From the NCBI GenBank assembly GCA_046294265.1, contig JBKBKC010000012.1, forward strand, positions 62,001 to 126,000: a stretch of 64,000 bases of DNA. Reading direction: 5' to 3'. This document shows positions 43,204-51,692 of the stretch, one piece after another. Below the pieces are notes generated by a model. The model saw nothing but the letters and a program-made list of their open reading frames with translations. It was not told where the DNA came from and ran no database searches. Position 1 is the first letter of the stretch, and every line of letters starts with the position of its first letter. The DNA comes from JBKBKC01 sp046294265. Its GTDB lineage: Bacteria > Pseudomonadota > Alphaproteobacteria > Rhodobacterales > Rhodobacteraceae. A program made the position numbers and the translations under genes.

Positions 43204-45429
43204 ATGAAGGCTGTCGGATCCCCTGTGACGCGCGACCTCGTCCTGATCGGCGGGGGGCATGCGCATGCGCTGGTCCTCGACTTGTGGGCGATGCGGCCCC
43301 TGCCGGGGGCGCGGGTGACGCTGATCAACCCCGGCCCCGTGGCCCCCTATACCGGCATGTTGCCGGGCCTGATCGCAGGGCATTACCGGCGCGACGAGAT
43401 CATGATCGATCTTGTCCGCCTCTGTGCCCGTGCGGGCGTGCGGCTGATGCTCGACCGCGCCACGCGGATCGACCCCGGCCAGCGGACCGTGCAGCTCGCC
43501 GCGCGGGGCGCGCTGCCCTATGACCTTCTGTCGGTCGATATTGGCATCGGGTCGGATCTGCCCGACCTGCCCGGCTTTGCCGACCATGCGGTGGCGGCCA
43601 AGCCCCTCGGTCCCTATGCCGACCGTTGGCAGGATTTCCTCGACACCGCCCCCGACGCCCCCCGGATCGTGGTGATCGGCGCGGGCCTTGGGGGGGCGGA
43701 ACTGGCGCTTGCCATGGCGCACCGGCTGCGCGTCACCGGGCGCGATCCGGCGATCACCATCATCGACAGGTCGGCAGAGGCGCTGTCGCAAGTGGCGCCA
43801 CCGGCGCGTCGCCACCTTCTCGCGGCGCTGGACGCGGCGGGCGTCGTCGTCGTCACCGGCGCAAGCCCCGCCGCCATCGCACCCGACAGCGTGACGCTGC
43901 AGTACGGCCGCGTGCTGCGGTCGGATTTCACGCTATCGGTGGCCGGTGCGCGCCCGCAAGACTGGCTGGCCGATTGTGGACTGGCGCTGCATGAGGGTTT
44001 TCTGGCTGTCGGCCCCACCCTGCAGACCTCAGACCCCGCGATCCTCGCCGCAGGTGACTGCGCACATCTCAGCCACGCGCCGCGCCCCAAGGCAGGCGTC
44101 TATGCCGTGCGCGCGGCTCCCGTGCTTTATCACAACCTGCGGGCGGGGCTTTCAGGTGCACCGATGCGCGCCTTCCACCCGCAACGGGACTATCTGAAAC
44201 TCGCCTCGATGGGGGACCGCAACGCGCTTGCCGACCGCCGCATCGCGGGCGTGCCCCTCAGCCTGTCCGGCCCCTGGGTCTGGCGCTGGAAGGACCGGAT
44301 CGACCGTGCCTTCATGCAGAAATTCGCCCCCCGACCGCAGCCCCTTCCCACCCTGCCCCCGCATCCCGCCGCCGATGGACTTGCCGAACTTCTGTCCGCC
44401 CGACCGCTTTGCGGAGGCTGCGGGGCAAAGCTCGGGGCGCAGGACCTGGCACAAGCCCTGCGCAGCCTGCCCCCGCCACAGCGCCCCGACCTGATCGCGG
44501 GGCCCGGCGACGATGCGGCCATCCTTCGCATGGGCCCCGGCGGCGCGCTGCAGGTCATCACCACCGACCACCTGCGCGCCGTGACCCAGGATGAGGCGCT
44601 GATGGCCCGCATCGCCGCCATCCATGCCCTCGGTGACATCTGGGCAATGGGTGCGGCCCCGCAGGTGGCGCTGGCCCAGATCATCCTGCCCCGCGATGCC
44701 CCGGCAATACAGTCCCGCCGCCTGTCCGCGATCATGGCTGCGGCGGGCGGGGTGTTCCGCGCGGCGGGGGCCGATATCGCGGGCGGCCACTCCTCGGCCG
44801 GGGCGGAACTGGTGATCGGCTTTACCGTCACAGGCCTCCTGCCCGGCGCCGCCCAGCCGCCGGTGACCAAGGCCGGGGCGCGGCCCGGCGACGCGCTGAT
44901 CCTGACCAAGGCCATCGGAACGGGCACGATCCTCGCCGCGCTGATGGCCGATGCACCCACCTCCCCCGGCGTGATCCTGGGCGAGGCGGTCGCAACCGCC
45001 TTTGCCGGCATGCAGCGCCCCATGACAGAGGATGCCGCCATCCTCGCCCCCCTCGCCCATGCGATGACCGATGTCACGGGCTTCGGCCTCGCGGGTCATC
45101 TGCTCGAGATGATGGACGCCTCTGGCTGCGCCGCGCGCCTGTCGCTGGCCGACCTGCCGCGTCTGCCGGGGGCCGAGGCGCTGGCGGCCCAGGGTCAGGC
45201 CTCCAGCCTGGCCCCCCTGAACCGGGCGGCGACCGAAGCGCGCATGGGCGCGCCATCAACCCCCGCCGCCGCCCTCCTGTGGGATCCGCAGACCTGCGGC
45301 GGCCTTCTGGCAGCCCTTCCCGCAGATCACGCCCGGGACGCCCTCGGTCGGCTGGCCGCTGCGGGCATCCCCGCCGCGCGCATCGGCGAGGTTGTCGAAG
45401 GCCCACCGCATCTGACCGTGACCGACTGA
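43204..45429 (+). CDS. selD: Fused flavoprotein (NDH-like) and selenide, water dikinase SelD
   Basis: A 741-residue two-domain protein. Residues 1-385 are a pyridine-nucleotide-disulfide-type oxidoreductase: GGGHAHALVL near 13, GAGLGGAELALAMA near 162 and AAGDCAHLS near 283. Residues about 395-741 are SelD, which makes selenophosphate from selenide and ATP. The active site CGGCGAK (Cys403, Cys406, Lys409) keeps the essential Cys and Lys, and GDDAA and GGHS motifs follow. Cys, not Sec, is at the active site. The fusion is known in several proteobacteria; the flavin part may reduce or supply selenium. It is convergent with mnmH, which uses selenophosphate. Confidence 0.93.
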   Translation: MKAVGSPVTRDLVLIGGGHAHALVLDLWAMRPLPGARVTLINPGPVAPYTGMLPGLIAGHYRRDEIMIDLVRLCARAGVRLMLDRATRIDPGQRTVQLAARGALPYDLLSVDIGIGSDLPDLPGFADHAVAAKPLGPYADRWQDFLDTAPDAPRIVVIGAGLGGAELALAMAHRLRVTGRDPAITIIDRSAEALSQVAPPARRHLLAALDAAGVVVVTGASPAAIAPDSVTLQYGRVLRSDFTLSVAGARPQDWLADCGLALHEGFLAVGPTLQTSDPAILAAGDCAHLSHAPRPKAGVYAVRAAPVLYHNLRAGLSGAPMRAFHPQRDYLKLASMGDRNALADRRIAGVPLSLSGPWVWRWKDRIDRAFMQKFAPRPQPLPTLPPHPAADGLAELLSARPLCGGCGAKLGAQDLAQALRSLPPPQRPDLIAGPGDDAAILRMGPGGALQVITTDHLRAVTQDEALMARIAAIHALGDIWAMGAAPQVALAQIILPRDAPAIQSRRLSAIMAAAGGVFRAAGADIAGGHSSAGAELVIGFTVTGLLPGAAQPPVTKAGARPGDALILTKAIGTGTILAALMADAPTSPGVILGEAVATAFAGMQRPMTEDAAILAPLAHAMTDVTGFGLAGHLLEMMDASGCAARLSLADLPRLPGAEALAAQGQASSLAPLNRAATEARMGAPSTPAAALLWDPQTCGGLLAALPADHARDALGRLAAAGIPAARIGEVVEGPPHLTVTD

Positions 45430-45443
45430 TCCTTGCGCGCCCC

Positions 45444-45470
45444 GTTTTCTTCTTTGTGCAAATACCCATT
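45444..45470 (-). repeat. Dispersed intergenic motif, copy b
   Basis: Minus strand AATGGGTATTTGCACAAAGA with a GAAAAC tail, between the convergent selD and mnmH genes. It is nearly identical to the copy at 10454. Confidence 0.65.
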
Positions 45471-45513
45471 GCGACCTCGCCCCCCGGCGCACCGCCTCAG
45501 ATCAGGTCCCGCG

Positions 45514-46566
45514 TCAACGCCCCGCCGCGACCAGCGCCGCCAGCGCCCCGGCCCCCGCCGCGATTCCCGCCGCATCCAGGGACGGCAGATCCAGCCGCGC
45601 GGCGGGTGCCCCGTTCCGCGCGCGCGCCCGCGCATAGAGCGGGTCATAATGCCGCGCGATCAGCCCCTCGGCCAGCGGCAACAATGCGCCCGCCGACACC
45701 ATCCCCTGCCAGCCCTCGATCACCTCGCGCGGCTGCCAGGGCCGCAACCGCTCGATCAGCGCAGCCAGCCTGCCCCGGTCCGCCCCCAGATCGGGATAGG
45801 CGCGCAAGAGATAGGCGGCCCGTTCGGCCCGGGGTGCCGCCACCTCGATGCGCATCGCTCCCCGCATTGCGCGCAACACCGCAGGCGGCAGTTGCAGCGC
45901 GCCCAGCATCGGGCTTTCCGCCTCCATCGCGACGGCACGCGCGGGGTCCAGCCGGGCCATGGCCACCGCCAGCGCCCCCTCGAAGGCGCGCTGTGTCGGC
46001 TGTCCGCCCTCCGCCGCACCGAAGATCGACCCGCGATGCCGCGCCAGTCCCTCGAGATCGATCACCTGCACCCCTTGCGCCGCCATAGCTGCCAGAAGCG
46101 CCGTCTTGGCCGTGCCGGTATCGCCGTCGATCACCACCACGGGGGCCGGAAAGGGCGCGTCGGTCACCGCCTCCACCACCAGCCGCCGCCAGGCCTTGTA
46201 GCCGCCCGCCACCGTCTCCACCCGCCAGCCGATGGCGCTCAGGATCGTGGCGAAAGACCCCGACCGCTGTCCCCCCCGCCAGCAATAGACCAGCGGCCGC
46301 CAGCCCCCCGGCCGGTCCGCCAGCACCCCTTCCAGATGCGCAGCCGCATTGCGCGCAACCAGTGCCGCCCCCAGTTTTCGTGCGGAAAACGGGCTGACCT
46401 GCTTGTAGATCGTGCCGACACGCGCGCGCTCTTCATCGCTCAGGACCGGCAGATTGATCGCGCCCGGCAGGTGGTCAGCGGCATATTCGGACGGCGCGCG
46501 CACGTCGATGATGTCGTCGTAGCCGGCGTCCAGCGGGTGCAGGACCGAGGTGATGTGCAAAGCCAT
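45514..46566 (-). CDS. mnmH: tRNA 2-selenouridine synthase
   Basis: A 350-residue enzyme (SelU) that swaps sulfur for selenium in 2-thiouridine at the tRNA wobble base, using selenophosphate. The rhodanese domain has Cys95 in VYCWRGGQRSGS. A P-loop (GDTGTAKT, residues 148-155) serves the geranyl/selenation part. The start ATG is in the MALHITSVLH context. It lies tail to tail with selD. No selA/selB is visible in this window. Confidence 0.94.
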   Translation of the reverse strand: MALHITSVLHPLDAGYDDIIDVRAPSEYAADHLPGAINLPVLSDEERARVGTIYKQVSPFSARKLGAALVARNAAAHLEGVLADRPGGWRPLVYCWRGGQRSGSFATILSAIGWRVETVAGGYKAWRRLVVEAVTDAPFPAPVVVIDGDTGTAKTALLAAMAAQGVQVIDLEGLARHRGSIFGAAEGGQPTQRAFEGALAVAMARLDPARAVAMEAESPMLGALQLPPAVLRAMRGAMRIEVAAPRAERAAYLLRAYPDLGADRGRLAALIERLRPWQPREVIEGWQGMVSAGALLPLAEGLIARHYDPLYARARARNGAPAARLDLPSLDAAGIAAGAGALAALVAAGR

Positions 46567-46646
46567 GCAACCGCTTTACCGCCTGGTCCCCGGATCGGCC
46601 AGACCCCGTGCTCGACGCGGGGCCCCGCATGCGCCAGTCTCGCCGC

Positions 46647-47188
46647 ATGCATCGCCTGCTGACGCCAGATCGGCGTGACCGTGACCTATGACCCCGCCTA
46701 TGCGCGCCTTGCCTTTCCCGGCGGCGACATTGACCGGGCGCGGGGTGGGGCTGTGCACCGATGTCATCGTCCGCGCGCTGCACGATGCGGAGGGGATCGA
46801 CCTGCAACTGGCGGTGAACCGCGACATGCAGGCGGCTTTCGCGGCCTATCCCCGGACCTGGGGCCTGACAGGGCCCGACCGCAACATCGACCAGCGCCAC
46901 GTCTGCAACTTTGCCACGCTGCTCCCCCGGAGCGGGGCGCGCCTGCGCGCCTCGTCTTTCCCGCAAGACTTTCACCCCGGCGACATAGTTGCCACAGCCC
47001 TGCCCGGCAGCCTGCTCCATATCGCGCTGGTCACCGATCGCACCGGCCCCGCCGGCGCGCCGATGATCCCGCACAACATCGGGGGTGGCGCGCGCGAAGA
47101 GCACCGGCTGTTCGCCTTTCCTGACACCGGCCATTTCCGTCTGGACGATGCGGCGCGGGCGCGGCTGTCCCGCCCGGGCCGTTCCTGA
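46647..47188 (+). pseudogene. DUF1287 family gene with frameshifts
   Basis: The protein family signature (DPAYARLAFPGGDI, then GLCTDVIVRAL, GPDRNIDQRHVCNF and HPGDIVATALPGSLLHIALV) is spread over three reading frames. RQIGVTVTYDPAY is preceded by a TGA in its own frame; MHRLL stands before it in another frame. The frame then changes again near 46733-46745, so GRGVGLCTDV reads in the next frame to the stop at 47188. The expected signal peptide is missing. This is a decayed or error-bearing copy; a sequencing error could explain one, but not both, shifts. Confidence 0.75.
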
Positions 47189-47255
47189 GCGGGTGCCGGA
47201 AATCTGTCCACAACTTCTGGCGGCCTTTGTCACGGGACCGATTCATCTCGACGTG

Positions 47256-47411
47256 TAGCCTGCGCTGGACGGTCCCCACCGTCCGACTCGGGCCAGCCCT
47301 GTCCCATCCCCATCGCGGCGCACGGCCTTCCCCGGCCACGCCGCCCTGGCCCGAAACCTGAGGCACCCCCGGCCCCCGTCCCCTCGGGTCCGCCAGGGGT
47401 GCCTTTTTTTT
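47256..47411 (+). ncRNA. Candidate structured small RNA
   Basis: The 321-base gap 47189-47509 has no credible ORF. It holds a hairpin GGACGGT/ACCGTCC (47267-47284), then an 8-bp stem CGGGCCAG/CTGGCCCG (47289-47296 with 47346-47353) enclosing a 6-bp stem GCGGCG/CGCCGC and a GGCC/GGCC tip. A C-rich 18-base bulge lies on the 5' side. It ends at a strong terminator. A weak TTGTCA (47227) could be a -35; no clear -10 is seen. It lacks the SRP-RNA core and I do not see 6S hallmarks. Confidence 0.4.
47361..47411 (+). terminator. Strong intrinsic terminator with eight Ts
   Basis: AGGCACCCC (47361-47369) and GGGGTGCCT (47396-47404), perfect 9-bp arms, followed by T8. It is the only classic terminator with a long T-run in the window. 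It ends a transcript from the left, not the VOC gene that starts at 47510. Confidence 0.92.
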
Positions 47412-47509
47412 CCGTCGGGGCCGCACCGATCCTGTGCAAGCCGTGGGATTCCCAGCCGGTGCTGCCGGACATATCTTTCCGCCGTCCGCAGTTGCCCGAG
47501 AGCCCAGCC

Positions 47510-47992
47510 ATGCCCCTTCTTCCCGCCAACACCCGCGTCGGCCATGTCCATCTGAAGGTCGCCGACCTCGACCGCGCCATCGCCTTTTATGCGGGCGTCC
47601 TCGGCTTCGAGGTGACGCAGCGCTTCGGCCCCCAGGCTGCGTTCCTGTCGGTGGGCGGGTATCACCACCATATCGGCCTGAACACCTGGGACAGTGCCGG
47701 CGCCTCTGCGCCTCCGCCTGGCCACACAGGCCTGTACCACACCGCGTTCCTGTTCCCCGACCGCGCCAGCCTCGGGGCCGTGCTGAGCCGGGTGGTGGCG
47801 GCCGGCATCCCCATCGACGGGGCCGCCGATCACGGCGTGAGCGAGGCTGTGTATCTGCGCGACCCCGACCAGAACGGCGTGGAGCTTTACCGCGACCGCG
47901 CGCCCGAGGACTGGCCCCGCGATGCCGAGGGTGGGCTGGCCATGTTCAACGCCCCTCTGGACCTCGCCGCCCTGATGGCCGAGGCGGGCTGA
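47510..47992 (+). CDS. VOC (glyoxalase/extradiol dioxygenase-like) protein
   Basis: A 160-residue single-module VOC protein. The first unit begins VGHVHLKVADLDRAIAFYAGVLGF, the second has HTAFLFPD and DPDQNGVELY. Likely metal ligands are His (VHLK), His (HTAFLF) and Glu (VELY). It resembles the CatE/catechol-2,3-dioxygenase-like group; substrate unknown. The start is the ATG at 47510. The frame extends upstream over the terminator but without family similarity. Confidence 0.86.
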   Translation: MPLLPANTRVGHVHLKVADLDRAIAFYAGVLGFEVTQRFGPQAAFLSVGGYHHHIGLNTWDSAGASAPPPGHTGLYHTAFLFPDRASLGAVLSRVVAAGIPIDGAADHGVSEAVYLRDPDQNGVELYRDRAPEDWPRDAEGGLAMFNAPLDLAALMAEAG

Positions 47993-47998
47993 CCCGCC

Positions 47999-48751
47999 TC
48001 ATGGCCGCAGCAGGCGGAATGCCGCAGAGGCTCCCCAACCGGCCACCACCGCCAGCACCAGCGAAAGAAGGCCATACAGAAGCGGCTGCTGGCGCGAAAG
48101 GTTGAACACCCAACGCTCGAACCCGGCCTTCTGCACCGGGATGGTGCGCTCCTGCGCGTCCACCACCGCGCCACCGCGCAGCAGGAAGAGCCGCACGCGA
48201 TACACCCCCTCGGTCAGGTTCGCGGGCAGCCGGATGTCGGTGCGGAACAGCGTGTCCTCGGTCAGGCTGACCCCGCCTTCCAGAATTGAATACCGCTCCT
48301 CGCCTACCCGAATGCGGATCAGCGCCTCGACGAACCGCGGGCTGTCGGCGGCGGCCCCCGCGATGCCGACCGACCGGATGGCGCGAGGGATGGTGATCTT
48401 GTGGCGCAGGTTCTCGGTCTCTGACAGGATGCCCTCCAGAGGTGCAGTCGCGGCAATGGCATAAAAGGACGGCGCACGGTCAATCCGCACCGTCTCGGCA
48501 TTGACCCAGATCCCGAAGCGGCGGGCTTTCTTGCGCACGATGATGGGGGTGGACGGCCCCTCGACCGTCACGATCACATGCAGGGGTGCGCCCCCGGGGA
48601 TCGGGGCCTCCCGACGCACCGCGCCATAGACCAGGATCTCCTCGCCGGTGAAATCGGCGGTGATGGCGACGCTGGCGTGGCTCAGCCCCGCCACGATGGT
48701 TTCGGCCCTGAGCGGCGCCGCCATGAGGATGAACAGCAAAAGCCACCTCAT
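47999..48751 (-). CDS. TIGR02186 family membrane-anchored protein
   Basis: A 250-residue protein with a signal peptide (residues 1-16), a beta-rich periplasmic domain (IVAGLSHASVAITADFTGEEILVYG near residues 19-43) and one C-terminal membrane helix (about 225-245). The family (alph_Pro_TM) occurs next to TauE-type exporters in Rhodobacterales, as here. The start overlaps the stop of the TauE gene. It may assist sulfite or sulfonate export; that role is inferred from context. Confidence 0.85.
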   Translation of the reverse strand: MRWLLLFILMAAPLRAETIVAGLSHASVAITADFTGEEILVYGAVRREAPIPGGAPLHVIVTVEGPSTPIIVRKKARRFGIWVNAETVRIDRAPSFYAIAATAPLEGILSETENLRHKITIPRAIRSVGIAGAAADSPRFVEALIRIRVGEERYSILEGGVSLTEDTLFRTDIRLPANLTEGVYRVRLFLLRGGAVVDAQERTIPVQKAGFERWVFNLSRQQPLLYGLLSLVLAVVAGWGASAAFRLLRP

Positions 48752-49668
48752 GGCATCACCCCCGGCGTCAGCGAATACAGCTCATCCGGCGACAGCAAAA
48801 GGTCCAGCGCCACCCGCAGGCAAACCCCCAGCACCAGAAGCGCAAGCAGGATGCGCAGCTGCTCGGCCCGCAGCATCACCCCGATCCGCGCGCCCAGTTG
48901 CGCCCCTACCACCCCGCCGAGGATCAGGAGGGCGGCCAGCACGATATCCACCGTCTGGCTGGTGACGGCATGCATGACAGTGGTGAAGGCGGTGACAAAG
49001 ATGATCTGAAACAGCGACGTGCCCACCACCACCCGCGTGGGCATCCCCAGGAGGTAGATCATCGCGGGCACCATGATGAACCCGCCCCCCACCCCCATGA
49101 TCGCGGCCAGAAACCCCACCATCGCCCCCACGGCGAGCGGCGGCAGGACCGAGATGTAAAGGCCCGACGCCCGGAACCGCATCTTCAGCGGCAGGCCATG
49201 CACCCAGGTATGCACATGGGCACGCCGCACCGGCGCGCCGGGGGTGCGCGACCGGCGCAGGGTGGCCAGACTCTCGCGCAGCATCATGCCGCCCATGCCG
49301 CCCAGGAAGACCACGTAGCACAGCTGCACGAACAGATCGACCTGCCCCGCCCGCGTCAGCATCGCAAAGACCCAGATCCCAAGCGCCGACCCCGCCACCC
49401 CGCCCGCCAGCAGCACCCAACCCATGCGGAAATCCACGGCCTTGCGGCGCACCTGCGCCAGCACGCCCGAGACCGACGAGGCCACCACCTGATTTGCCCC
49501 GGTGGCCACGGCCACGGCGGGCGGAATGCCCATGAAGAACAAAAGCGGCGTGATCAGGAACCCGCCCCCCACCCCGAACATGCCCGACAACAGCCCGACC
49601 ACCCCGCCAAGGCCCAACAAGACCAGCGCGTTCACGGACAGCTCGGCAATGGGAAGATAGATCTGCAT
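48748..49668 (-). CDS. TauE/SafE family sulfite/sulfonate exporter
   Basis: About 306 residues with eight hydrophobic segments in two repeats, each having a GLSGMFGVGGGFLITP-like block (near residues 23-38 and AAIMGVGGGFIMVPA near 175-189). This is the TauE/SafE anion-exporter fold. The start at MQIYLP is chosen because the frame above it is Arg/Gly-rich shadow. The stop overlaps the TIGR02186 start (ATGA). Likely exports sulfite or organosulfonates from sulfur metabolism. Confidence 0.88.
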   Translation of the reverse strand: MQIYLPIAELSVNALVLLGLGGVVGLLSGMFGVGGGFLITPLLFFMGIPPAVAVATGANQVVASSVSGVLAQVRRKAVDFRMGWVLLAGGVAGSALGIWVFAMLTRAGQVDLFVQLCYVVFLGGMGGMMLRESLATLRRSRTPGAPVRRAHVHTWVHGLPLKMRFRASGLYISVLPPLAVGAMVGFLAAIMGVGGGFIMVPAMIYLLGMPTRVVVGTSLFQIIFVTAFTTVMHAVTSQTVDIVLAALLILGGVVGAQLGARIGVMLRAEQLRILLALLVLGVCLRVALDLLLSPDELYSLTPGVMP

Positions 49669-49756
49669 CGGGAAGGGAACGGCCCCGGCTAAGGCTGCGC
49701 GTCCCACCGTCGCCCGCCCGCCCCCGGTTGTCAAAGCGCCATGGCCGCGCGGGCGA

Positions 49757-50554
49757 TCACATCGCGCGCAGCATGGCGCGCAGGACACGCTCCAGCTTGG
49801 CCGCGCCCAGCGGGGCCATCGCCTTGGTCTGCGCGTGGCTGATCACCTCGTCCGACAGCCCCGCCGCCATGTTGGTGATCGTGCTGACCGCGGCCACCCG
49901 CAGGCCCAGGAACCGCGCCAGGATCACCTCGGGCACGGTGGACATCCCTACCGCATCCGCCCCCAGCACGCGGATCGCCCGGATCTCGGCCGGGGTCTCG
50001 AAGGAGGGGCCGGAAAACCAGGCATAGACACCCTCGGGCAGCGCCACGCCCACCTCCGCCGCTGCTGCCCGCAAGGCCGCGCGCAGGCCAGGATCATGCG
50101 CATCGCCCATCGGCACGAAGCGCGCATCCGTCGCCTCGCCGACCAGCGGATTGAGGCCGGAAAAGTTGATGTGGTCGGACAAAAGCATCAGATCGCCCGT
50201 CGGAATATCCGCCCGCAGCGACCCCGCCGCATTTGTCAGGATCACCGCGTCGGCCCCCAGCGCGCGCAACACCTCCAGCGGTCGGCGCATCTCGGCCGGA
50301 TTGCCCCGCTCGTAATAATGCGCGCGGCCCCCGAACACGGCCACCCTCACCCCCTCCAGATCGCCGATCACAAGGGTCGGATTGTGCCCGCTGACACCCG
50401 CATGCGGAAAGCCGGGAAGATCGGCATAGGGAATCGACACCCCCTCGACCGCACCCGCCAGATGCCCAAGCCCCGACCCCAGGATCAGTCCAAGCCGCAC
50501 AGGCGCCTCCCCGGCCCGCGCCCGGATCATCCCTGCCGTCTTTGCTGGCGTCAT
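49757..50554 (-). CDS. Purine nucleoside phosphorylase
   Basis: A 265-residue enzyme of the trimeric class that cleaves inosine or guanosine with phosphate. Motifs: LGSGLGHLAG near residues 25-34 (phosphate loop), GRAHYYERG near 76-84, TNAAGSLRADI near 107-117, and GPSFETPAEIR with the base-binding Glu, then ITNMAAG with Asn near 229. It is downstream of two BMP-transporter permeases on the same strand, after a 172-base gap, so imported nucleosides are probably its substrates. Confidence 0.93.
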   Translation of the reverse strand: MTPAKTAGMIRARAGEAPVRLGLILGSGLGHLAGAVEGVSIPYADLPGFPHAGVSGHNPTLVIGDLEGVRVAVFGGRAHYYERGNPAEMRRPLEVLRALGADAVILTNAAGSLRADIPTGDLMLLSDHINFSGLNPLVGEATDARFVPMGDAHDPGLRAALRAAAAEVGVALPEGVYAWFSGPSFETPAEIRAIRVLGADAVGMSTVPEVILARFLGLRVAAVSTITNMAAGLSDEVISHAQTKAMAPLGAAKLERVLRAMLRAM

Positions 50555-50622
50555 CGTCCGCTCCCGTGAAAACCGTCGCAGGGGGGCTGTCTGCCCCCCT
50601 CGCCCCTTCGGGGCTCACCCCC

Positions 50623-50691
50623 CGAGGATATTTCGGGACGAAAGAAGCTGCAAGGAACGGCCTAGCCTTCTTCTGTCTCCAAATATCCCGG
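50623..50691. repeat. Two facing copies of the dispersed intergenic motif (f and g)
   Basis: Copy f (50623-50648, plus) is CGAGGATATTTCGGGACGAA then AGAAGC; copy g (50666-50691, minus) is CCGGGATATTTGGAGACAGA then AGAAGG. They form an inverted pair in the gap between the permease and phosphorylase genes. Other GC-rich hairpins (CCCCTTCGGGG at 50603) flank them. Confidence 0.75.
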
Positions 50692-50726
50692 GGGTGAGGC
50701 CCGCAGGGCCGAGGGGGCGGCGCCCC

Positions 50727-51692
50727 CTATCTTTCCTTCACATATGGCTCACCACCCGCGCGCGGCGGGATGGCCTTTCCCACGAACCCCGCAAGGATCA
50801 CGACCGTCAGCACGTAAGGCAGCGCCTGCATGAACTGCACCGGCAGCACGATGAGGCCGAGGTCGATGTTCTGGTACCGGTTGCCAAGCGCCTCCAGCAA
50901 CCCGAACAGCAGGCAGGCCCCCAGCGCGTGCCAGGGGCGCCATTTGGCAAAGATCAGCGCCGCCAGCGCGATGAAGCCGCGCCCCGCGGTCATCTCCTTG
51001 CCGAAGCCCGCCGCAAGGCCAGTGGCAAGGTAGGCACCGGCCAGCCCGCACAGCACGCCGCAGATGCCGACTGCGGCAAAGCGGATGGCCACCACCGACA
51101 CGCCCGCGGTATCCACCGCCGCAGGGTTCTCGCCCACCGCGCGCAGGCGCAGGCCGAACCTTGTGCGGAAAAGCACCCACCATGTAAGGGGCACGCAGAG
51201 CACCGCGACATAGACCAGGACCGTATGGCCCGAGACCAGCTCGAAATAGATCGGCCCGACGACCGGCACCTCGCGCAGCGCCGTGGCGAACGGGAGTTCG
51301 ATCGGCTGGAACCGTGCGGCCCCGGCAAGGGGCGGCGTGCGCCCGCCCAGGCCGAACCAGTTCTGCCCCAGAAGGACCGTGAGCCCCGAGGCCAGGAAGT
51401 TGATCGCCACGCCCGAGATCAGCTGGTTCCCCCGGAAGGTGATCGAGGCGACCCCGTGGATTGCCGCCATCAGGAGCGAGGCGAAGATCCCCGCCCCCAT
51501 CCCCACCCAGACCGAGCCCGAGATCGCGGCCACCGCGCCGCTGGCAAAGGCCGCCGCCAGCATCTTGCCCTCCAGCCCGATGTCGAACACCCCCGCGCGT
51601 TCGGAAAACAGCCCCGCCAGGCAGGCGAACAGCAGAGGCGTGGCCAGCCGCACGGTCGAGTCCAGCACCTGGATCAGCGTCGCGAAATCCAT
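50727..51692 (-). CDS. ABC transporter permease, nucleoside (BMP) type, second subunit
   Basis: A 321-residue inner-membrane protein with about nine hydrophobic segments (e.g. LLFACLAGLFSERAGVFDIG near 19-38) of the BPD_transp_2 family. The VFDIGLEGKML motif near 35 is shared with sugar/nucleoside permeases. It shares one base with the preceding permease. It is the second channel subunit of the BMP-type nucleoside importer encoded here. Confidence 0.9.
   Translation of the reverse strand: MDFATLIQVLDSTVRLATPLLFACLAGLFSERAGVFDIGLEGKMLAAAFASGAVAAISGSVWVGMGAGIFASLLMAAIHGVASITFRGNQLISGVAINFLASGLTVLLGQNWFGLGGRTPPLAGAARFQPIELPFATALREVPVVGPIYFELVSGHTVLVYVAVLCVPLTWWVLFRTRFGLRLRAVGENPAAVDTAGVSVVAIRFAAVGICGVLCGLAGAYLATGLAAGFGKEMTAGRGFIALAALIFAKWRPWHALGACLLFGLLEALGNRYQNIDLGLIVLPVQFMQALPYVLTVVILAGFVGKAIPPRAGGEPYVKER

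Noticed and set aside
47256..47411. Candidate RNA as SRP RNA or 6S RNA
   Set aside because: The SRP GGAAGGAAGCAGCC-type core is absent and the bubble and stem layout does not fit 6S clearly.
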